Source: Symbiodinium kawagutii (taxonomy: Eukaryota > Sar > Dinophyceae > Suessiales > Symbiodiniaceae). From it: a stretch of DNA of 64,000 bases. Below the pieces are notes generated by a model. That model was not told where the DNA came from and did no database searches. It saw nothing but the letters and a program-made list of their open reading frames with translations. Every line of letters begins with the position of its first letter. The stretch's first letter is position 1. Made by a program: the position numbers and the translations under genes. The stretch spans positions 172,962-236,961 of the forward strand of contig VSDK01011502.1 of assembly GCA_009767595.1 (NCBI GenBank). Direction: 5' to 3'. Shown here in pieces: positions 56,961-64,000 of the stretch.

Positions 56961-57127
56961 CAAATGGACACATCAGACATTGTTGCTACAGGGATAGTTA
57001 GCCTTGCAAACGATTAGACGCAAGCTGCACGCATGCTGGCAGAATGTAGTAGAGACAACAAGCTGGTTTTATGTGAATCAAATATGTGTCAAAAGATGGG
57101 CGCAATTGTTGAGAGGATGCTGTGGTT

Positions 57128-57255
57128 CAAATTGCATCTTGAATCAATACTGGCATGATTGAGAAAATGCTGTGGTTTACACATGCACCTTGAATCAAAA
57201 GTGGCATGGTTGAGTGGATGCTATGGTTCAAATCGCATCTTGAATCAATTGCGGC
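57128..57255. repeat. Three short imperfect tandem phrases
   Basis: The phrase 'GGCATG.TTGAG..GATGCT.TGGTT' with following TTGAATCAA recurs three times, about 50 bp apart. Confidence 0.6.
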
Positions 57256-57532
57256 ATGCTCTAGATTCATGGATTGGATCTTGGCTGCAGCACCCTTGAA
57301 CTCATGATGATAATGTGACTGACTTGACTTCATTGATCAGCTTGATCACTGGCATTGCAGAGATTATGTAGCGAATCACAACGCCACAAAAGAAACAATA
57401 TATGTGTAAACACGACTTCCAATCATGAAACCAATCAGACATGTTTTATTGCCAATGATAGTTTCTATCTCAAAAGGTCTGCTCCAATGAATCAACACAC
57501 TGTATCATGCCCCTTCCCCTTCCCACTCTTTC

Positions 57533-57668
57533 NNNNNNNNNNNNNNNNNNNNNNNNNNNNNNNNNNNNNNNNNNNNNNNNNNNNNNNNNNNNNNNNNNNN
57601 NNNNNNNNNNNNNNNNNNNNNNNNNNNNNNNNNNNNNNNNNNNNNNNNNNNNNNNNNNNNNNNNNNNN
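57533..57668. other. Assembly gap of 136 N
   Basis: Flanked on both sides by pyrimidine-rich sequence (CCCCTTCCCCTTCCC and CCCCCTTCCCCTGCC), so the gap probably hides a CT-rich low-complexity tract. Confidence 1.
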
Positions 57669-58069
57669 CTGTCCAGCCCCCTTCCCCTGCCCCCTCTTTC
57701 CTGCCACATGACCACGGAACACATGCCGCAAGCACCTCAACAGAACATGGGGCGATCTTGGCAAAGCGGCTCTGCCCCATGCACCTGGGCCATCCATGCC
57801 AGTTCATTCATGGTATGATCTGGGCAATACGAGATATGACATCTCAATCAGTCAAAGAGAAAACAAATACCAAACATAATGAAATGTTTGGAAATGAAGT
57901 CTGTAATCATCACCGAATTACAACCATTCATTCGAATGTCACTGACAGACCAATGGCCTGAAAGGAACAAATCAAATTTCAAGTAATAAACTGCACAGCA
58001 AGGTTAATACTGACAGTCAATGAATCCATGGGAGTGAGTCACCAGATTGCAGATTTGAATAACATCCCG

Positions 58070-59089
58070 CTACGCATTGTGCAGGAGCCCCAATGGCACT
58101 TGGAAATCAATGTAACAATATTCAAACCGAACATTGTCTAATCCGAGCCCTGAGTTGAGAGCCTGACACTGGTCAGCTGTCATGGCAATGGTCATGTAGC
58201 CACATCCTGGAAATAAAAATCAATCGTAATTATTTGAAACTTCAACAGGGGGAAAAATGACAAACTAAACGGGGCAATATTTCATGGTAAAATATCAGAC
58301 TACAACAGACAGATCATGCAGTGCCCAGGTCCAGGTTTCAGCCAATAGCGATTACCTGGTTTTTATTCATACTCAACACAATAAAGCATAATAATGGACA
58401 AACACCAAATACAACAGAAAAGACATTTCAGAAATTCGATCATCAATGGCTGAATGAAACGTTCACCTCCCCTTCCTTTGCTGGCTGAGTGTTCAGCTCA
58501 CAGCGATGAGTCCACTGATGGCAAGCATCCTGGCCAGCAGGAAAACAACAAGCTTGTGACACTGAACATCGCCAATCAACAATAACTTGTGTTAGCAGTG
58601 GCCATTTCTATTGCCAGTTTTTGCAACAATTTTCCTACATGTATTTCAATGATGATAGAGTCTGTTGGGCACCGTTTGAAAATGCAGACATGTTTTGAAT
58701 CTGATGCTTGGCTGATACCTGCTTCAGATTTTATTAATGTCTGCCCTAGGGCGGTCAAAGATCATGCTCGAATTTCTGGCTGATACCATAAACCAGGCCA
58801 CTTGACAGTGTGTCTGCAACGCTTTTTGTTTGAACATTTGATCATAAATGAGCGGTTTGGAAAAACCTTCCTAATACACACTTTCTGACATACATACCTT
58901 TATTTTTTCAAAGTTCGGCCTTGGTGAAATCCCAAGAGTGAAACCAAAGCAGCGCCAAGCAAGCTGTAAGCAGGCCAGGCTCCACCTTGTAGTGGATCTT
59001 GCATGGAACCAGCCCAGCACCTCAGTGGTGAGGAATACAATAGAAACCAAGTCAGTACTGCACAGTCCGGACGAAACGAATAAATTCAA
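58070..59089 (-). CDS. Two exons of an unknown, partly membrane-embedded protein
   Basis: About 59080-58915 reads CSTDLVSIVFLTTEVLGWFH, TRWSLACLQLAWRCFGF. 58208-58070 reads GCGYMTIAMTADQCQALNSG, then VRFEYCYIDFQVPLG, and ends LLHNA with TAG at 58070-58072. The intervening DNA is probably intron. No family recognised. Confidence 0.4.
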
Positions 59090-60660
59090 TTTTCAAATTG
59101 CAAAGTATCCATGACCACTGAGTTGTTTGCATTTTGCTGCATCAATGACACATCATGTCTGAGGACGGAGCACTGTAGCCAAGGACAATGAGGAGGCTGA
59201 TGAACTTGTACAATGACAGAAGACTACAGCAGACAAAAGGTGAACTGCATGAGACACATCAGACACAACCAACATTATTCAGTCATGAGTTAATTCCTGA
59301 AACATCAAAACAATTAGAAGACCAACATATTGCAAAATTACTAATAGCACACATGCTGTCATGAATTAATGTCCCGCCCTGCCCCCCCCCCAACACTAAA
59401 TGCAAGTAATTCATCATTTGCTTATTTACAAGCCCAGCCGATTCACTGGCAAAACAAATAAAAAACTTACACTCACAAAAACTGGAGTCATGGATCATGA
59501 ACCCCTATAATTATGGTCGATTTGAAATTGGTTCTTTTCTCCATGCATTGAATAAAAAACTGTTTGCCAAACCATCCCATTCTAATAGGCAACATCAGAC
59601 ACAACAGTGAATATAATTCAAAAAAACATCTACTATCATCAAACACAACAGACTTGCAAAAAACAACGTCAATCTAAAATAACTCAGAATTTCTATAATT
59701 TCCCTGGATTGGAGGGTTAGCGCTAGGAGCATTTGAAGCTGAAGAGCATTTGATGATTGCTTGTTAATATAGACACTGACATAGCAAAACTTGTACATTT
59801 ACACCCATCAACTTGCCCAAAACTTAGCAGCATTTGCTGGCACAGCAAACCTTGTGCGTTTACTGACACAGCAAAGCTTCAATCATCATGCCCAAAGTGA
59901 GCCTTAAAGTGATGCAGTATGTAGCATGTGAATGGGAAAATTTAAAATTTCAAAAAAAAACACTGGGCTATCATCATCATCAGATATGCCAGCATAAACA
60001 TATAAATGTATGCCAACAATACAAGTCAAAAAGCTCTGCACATGCAAGGTTTTTTTAGTATTAGTATAATTGGCAATACCAAGAACCAAAACAAAAACAA
60101 TTGTATTTTAATTTGCAGTACCAGGGGTAATTAAAATATAAATGTATAAGAACAATTTGCACTAGTATATTCAAACATCTACAAGCACAAGACTAAAATT
60201 TGAGCTGTACAGCCACCCATTGACATGAAAGCACAAACCAATCACAAAAGCAGCAAACAATGCACCAAAAGACTTCCTTTAGTTGTTGCCACAATCAGTG
60301 GTAAAATTTAATTGCCACAATCAGTGGTAAGTGGTACTAGTCTGTTGTAGCAGTAGCCTTCTGTCTTTGCAGTAGTAAAAAAACAATTGCAATTTGTTTT
60401 AATAAGCATGGCCTTTATGTAGCAAAAACAATGCATGACAATTATTTATTAATACTCTCTCTGAGGAAATCAAATACATACAAGTAGTAGTCTGCAATAA
60501 TTTCTTGTAGCAGAGGTATAAAAAAAACGAAATATTCATAACCAAAGTCCAATGTAAGAGGGAAAGCAAACTTATTAGGTAGCACAAGTACTGAATGACA
60601 TTGGTAATAGTACTAATAGCAATGATTTTAAAAATAGTTATAGAAATAGTAATGAAAATA
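59090..60660. other. AT-rich region without a gene
   Basis: Contains the last CAGACAC-type repeats (59225-59275 and about 59590). No exon supported. From 59700 on the base composition becomes distinctly AT-rich. Confidence 0.45.
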
Positions 60661-60687
60661 ATTCCATTAGTCCATTAATACAACAAA

Positions 60688-61138
60688 TGATAGTAGTAAT
60701 AGTAGTAGTAGTAGTAGTACCAGGAACAATACTAATAGTAGTAGTAATACTAGTGTACTAGTACTAGTACTAGTACTAGCAGTAGTAGTGGTTATAGTAG
60801 TAGAAGTAATAGTAGTAGTAATAATAGTAGTAATAGTGGTAGTAATAGAAGAAGAAGTAATATTAGTAGAAGTAATAATAATAATAATAGTAGTAATTAT
60901 AGACGAAGAAGTAGTATTAGTTAGTAGTGGTAGTAATAAAATAATAGTAGTAATATTAACTAATAATAGTAGTAGTAGTAGTAGTAATAATAGTAGGCAG
61001 TAATAATAATAGTAATAATAGTAGTAGTAGTAGTAGTAGTAGTTGCTGTAGTAGTAGTAATAGTAGTAATAATAGTAGTAGTAGTAATAGTAATAGTAGT
61101 AGTAATAGTAATAGTAGTAGTAAGTAATAGTAGTAGTC

Positions 61139-61211
<73 letters not shown>

Positions 61212-61240
61212 ATAGTAGTAGTAGTAGTAATAGTAATAAA
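60688..61240. repeat. (AGT)n microsatellite, about 550 bp
   Basis: Imperfect AGT/AAT units with a nearly pure AGT core at about 61138-61210. The long Leu- and Tyr-rich frames here are by-products. Confidence 0.97.
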
Positions 61241-61252
61241 AGCAATAAAAGG

Positions 61253-61325
61253 GGCTAACCTCTAAGAGGTTCTTAGAACCTCTTTTAGGGGGGTTGACAG
61301 AAATGGTGACCCCCAATTTTTTTCC
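61253..61325 (-). repeat. Right boundary repeat, inverted relative to 20.7 kb
   Basis: Includes the near-palindrome CTCTAAGAGGTTCTTAGAACC then TCTTTTAG, followed by GGTTGACAG and ATGGTGACCCCCAATTTTTTT. Reverse-complemented, it shares a 21-bp exact core with the left copy, and further words in the same order. Confidence 0.75.
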
Positions 61326-62150
61326 TGAGTTTTGCAAAAGGCTGACAAGCAATTTGAATAACGCCACTCGCGGTCCCGAGGGATCCATATCCATACATGG
61401 TGCGATGGTCGGCGAGCACCATGGGCTGTCCAGCCTGGCTTGTCCTCAGAAGGGAAGCGGCTTCAGTCGCAGGAGCTTCAGCCGCAAATGATGATGGATG
61501 ATGATGCATGATGACACGTGGCAACGTTTGGCAACGCTACTCCATGCTACTCCATTCAGCTCCTCCCAGCCCAGTACAACTTCAACCCAGGCACGCATCT
61601 TGCAAACCAGACTTCCTGACCGGTGCTCCATTCCATTTCTTGAACATTTTCCGTGCCTCAGAACGATCGCTCTTGCGCTGCTTATCACTGTAATAGGGTT
61701 TTGATATATTTTGATGAATTGGTTGTGATTGGCATGGTGTGAGCTTTTGTTGATTGGTGCAGAACTCAACGAACAGAAACTATCTGCCAAAATAATCCAA
61801 AATATGCCACTCAGGGGCAGTTCCGTGCCCCACAGTGTAAGGGAGGTGGCTTCGTTGGCTTCGGAGTCATGGCGTGCACGTAGAAGCAGCACTCTGAAAT
61901 GCAATGAGCCAAAACGGCCACTTTGCAATGAGCACTCCACTCAAATCCCAGTGGGTATGACTGTTTCACTGCCGAATTGATACCCTGAGCACAGGTGTTG
62001 CATAATGCCAGGGACACAGGGCGTGTGCCCGGTTTCAACTCGCTAGTTTCCAAGTTGGGATCATCTTCCAGTTGCATCATACTGCTTCCAGTCAGCCAGC
62101 GGGCACAAAGCTTTCCGATCAAATCTCAGCTGCTATTCGTTCATGATGCC
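61326..62150. other. Possible exons on the minus strand, unresolved
   Basis: A minus-strand stretch near 61520-61330 (AAEAPATEAASLLRTSQAGQ, PMVLADHRTMYGYGS) looks partly coded, but no boundaries or family could be set. Confidence 0.25.
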
Positions 62151-62152
62151 AC

Positions 62153-62417
62153 TGAAATTATTTTGAAGGTATCAAACAAATTATTTTCAACAGCTCGAGC
62201 TCCCCTCAAAATAATTTCCACCAAGTAGGAATTAAATTACTTTGGGTATGTCAAGGTGTTGTCGAATAAATTATTTTGTGTGGTCAACCCTCACCCGAAA
62301 TAATTTCTGCCAGCAATTATTTTCCAAACATTTGAGCTATTGATTTTACATGTGGATTTTGGAAATTATTTTGGGGAAATTATTTTTGAAGCTGGAGGGG
62401 CACGAAAATAATTCTTT
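62153..62417. repeat. Cluster of AAATTATTTT words in both orientations
   Basis: About nine copies of AAATTATTTT or its complement AAAATAATTT within 265 bp, including one extended copy (AAATTACTTTGGGTATG then TCAAGGTGTTGTC) at about 62234, like the motif of 1-19 kb. Confidence 0.85.
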
Positions 62418-62751
62418 AAGGCAGGGGTCATACCAGAATGGTACCCCCATCCACCGCTGTAGCCATTCCAGCGATGATCAAACCAAGTCCCTGGGTAGTT
62501 CTCACCATAGTTGTAGCCATCATAGCTACCATTGCCACCATAGCCATCATCATAGCTGTAGCCAACATAGCTACCACTGCCATAGCCATCACCATAACCA
62601 TCACTATCCACTGCGGCAGGGTCACCACCCGCCTCGGTGTTCTGCTCATGGTGTTCTGCTCATCCACATGCTCACTGCTGGTGCCATCCATTGCACCATC
62701 GTCGGCACCTTCCGTGGCACCGTTTGGATAAAACGACATCTGAGCTGCCAT
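62366..62751 (-). pseudogene. Gly/Tyr-rich protein retrogene, frameshifted
   Basis: ATG at 62749-62751 opens MAAQMSFYPNGATEGADDGA, then SSEHVDEQNT. A second, +1-shifted frame supplies EAGGDPAAVDSDGYGDGYG and a long Gly/Tyr/Ser/Asp-rich region (SYVGYSYDDGYGG; NGYSGGWGYHSG). The switch coincides with a 14-bp tandem duplication at 62636-62663. Low-complexity GY-rich proteins include RNA-binding and cell-wall proteins; which type this is cannot be told. No intron is visible, and a spliced-leader-like relict lies about 130 bp upstream, so it looks like a reinserted mRNA copy. Confidence 0.55.
62636..62663 (-). repeat. 14-bp tandem duplication causing a frameshift
   Basis: GGTGTTCTGCTCAT occurs twice without spacer (62636-62649 and 62650-62663). 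14 is not divisible by 3, so it breaks the Gly/Tyr-rich frame. Confidence 0.95.
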
Positions 62752-62879
62752 AGTTGCTACACAGACCTGGATCACAAAGCTCCGGACCTACCAATGTGAA
62801 TCAACAGCTAAAGCTTTGGGCTAAGAAACATGGCATCTGCGGACCGCCTGTCCTTTTGACACATACCCGAGGGCCACTG

Positions 62880-62900
62880 CTTGAGCCAAAAAGACAGCGA
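62880..62900 (-). other. Probable relict of the dinoflagellate spliced leader
   Basis: Reverse complement of this stretch ends TTTTTGGCTCAAG. The known dinoflagellate leader ends CCATTTTGGCTCAAG. The last 12 bases match exactly, and about 16 of 21 match overall. It lies upstream of the minus-strand retrogene, in the right orientation and position for a genomically recycled mature mRNA. Confidence 0.5.
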
Positions 62901-63106
62901 GCGAATGGTCACGTGTTGTGACATGAGTGAGCTCTGCAAATGGTCACATCCTACATCGGCTAACTGGTAAAGACAAGAGATGTTCCAGGACCCGCAACAG
63001 CAACATTGACACTGGTCCTACTCTTCTCTGGAACTTTTGACTTTACCAGCTTTGCAGACAAGCCGTGGAAGGTGGCCTTTCCTTCAAGAATAACTTTCTG
63101 CATTAA

Positions 63107-64000
63107 ATGGCGCAGACCACCGAAGAAACGACACGGCAAACACCGCCCTTGGCGGTGAAGCATTTCCATCTGCGAACGGGGCAACGAGGCAGGTGCGGAA
63201 CCAAGGAATGGCTGGATCACTCCCATAGGGAAATTGCCTCAGGTCAAATGGGTTTTTTTCAAGCTATGGGGGTACCCCGCAATCATCCAGCTTATTATCC
63301 AGTTACAGTAAGAAGATTCGAGAATGATGCGAAAGAAACACATGTAGTGACCGCATTACCAGAACAATCAGTGCTACTGCCGCTGCGGCATGACATCCTC
63401 CCTATGTCGGAGTTCTGTCCTTGGTACAGCTATATCTTCAGTGATTGGAAACGAATGGTGAGTATTGCTTCAATCTTGGTTACTCCAATTCTAATCTGCC
63501 ATTGTAAGTAACGGTTATGCTATTACTGACCATTCTTGGCAAAAGGTACCAGTGACCAATCACAAATCAGATGGTTAAGTAGTTATGCTATTACTTACCA
63601 ACTATTACTAACCAACTGTTGCTGATGGTATCCCAGTGACCAAATCAGTTGCAAAAGCCGTGTCCAGGTCACCGTTGTTTCCGTGCCCAGTTCGGAACTG
63701 CAACGCAACGGAATGTGTTCCTGAAAGCATTTAAGTTAAGCCCTTTTACGGCTCTTTTTCACATGCCTTGTAGCCTGAAGTGTCTAAAAAAAGTGAAAAT
63801 AACTGTACCGCTTAACAATCGAATCAAGCGAGGAAGAGGTGTAGTAGGAGACAGTAAGAGGTGAGAAAAGGTGGATGACTCGTCACATCTTGTGCTTGGT
63901 TCTGGGATTCTTTGTGGGGGACATCTTGCTGTACGATGTGGATGCAAGGCCGCGTGTACTGCTTGCTCTGTGCAAAGATTGGTGTACTAGATGCATGGCG
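63107..64000 (+). CDS. Plus-strand multi-exon gene, 5' part, unknown
   Basis: ATG at 63107-63109 directly follows an in-frame TAA. Exon 1 reads MAQTTEETTRQTPPLAVKHF, GQMGFFQAMGVPRNHPAYYP, DAKETHVVTALPEQSVLLPL, then CPWYSYIFSDWKRM, and ends at 63457 before a canonical GTGAGT donor. Near the window end, about 63860-64000, an open plus-strand stretch reads HILCLVLGFFVGDILLYDVD then RVLLALCKDWCTRCM, a probable membrane segment in a later exon. This is the only well-supported plus-strand gene. No family assigned; a TLC-type membrane protein came to mind for the last exon, but the evidence is too thin. Confidence 0.5.

Larger units (their letters stand above)
56961..58069. other. Spacer with gap; possible short exon
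   Basis: A minus-strand stretch near 57808-57735 (MNELAWMAQVHGAEPLCQDR) could be an exon. The rest is AT-rich, with GAATCAA-type repeated phrases at 57130-57250. Confidence 0.3.

Noticed and set aside
60667..61245. 192-codon Leu/Tyr/Thr-rich frame on the minus strand
   Set aside because: Translation of the AGT/AAT microsatellite.

Overview
This window looks like nuclear DNA of a dinoflagellate, most likely a Symbiodiniaceae-type alga. The evidence is mixed. There are many short exons split by introns, including a well-supported GC-AG intron. Nearly all recognisable genes run leftward on the minus strand for over 60 kb. Dispersed degenerate repeats are abundant, and one degraded copy resembles the dinoflagellate spliced-leader sequence. 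Several exons resemble lineage-specific families I associate with dinoflagellates. No rRNA, tRNA, CRISPR array or prokaryote-style operon was seen. Two N gaps (19606-19785 and 57533-57668) mark assembly breaks. Because genes are split, most coding entries give the approximate span of a chain of exons; exact splice sites are stated only where I worked them out.

Layout. 1-4.4 kb: a 129-bp tandem duplication, then a multi-exon gene of unknown function. 4.7-11.5 kb: two tandem copies of a Ulp1/C48-like cysteine-protease gene; one keeps the His-Asp-Cys triad and the other has lost the aligned Cys. 12.3-12.7 kb: a tandem repeat. 12.9-15.0 kb: a gene with a divergent methyltransferase-like fold (DLFG, GGPPC, EQP motifs). 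15-20.6 kb: scattered exons, tandem repeats of about 306 and 460 bp, and one N gap. 20.7 kb: a short repeat followed by about 1 kb of TATC-type microsatellite. 22.5-59.6 kb: a gene-dense minus-strand tract carrying a strand-polarised CAGACA-type repeat. It holds an approximately 8-exon unknown gene (23.8-29.2 kb), a small membrane protein, a triplicated gene family (31, 33 and 39 kb), an ASCH-like protein (34 kb), a second and third methyltransferase-like copy (38 kb broken, 41.5-43.5 kb better preserved), a palindromic satellite (40.6-41 kb), and several membrane-like multi-exon genes (47-59 kb). 60.7-61.3 kb: an AGT microsatellite, then an inverted copy of the 20.7-kb repeat. 62.15-62.9 kb: a cluster of AAATTATTTT words beside a Gly/Tyr-rich retrogene with a spliced-leader relict. 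63.1 kb to the end: a plus-strand gene.

The most striking large-scale pattern is that two dispersed repeat families divide the window. The AAATTATTTTTGGGTGT-type motif is found in the flanks (1-19 kb and 62 kb). The CAGACAC-type motif is found only inside 22.5-59.6 kb. The boundaries carry inverted copies of one repeat, each next to a long microsatellite. Protein families were assigned by eye from motifs, so all function calls are tentative.
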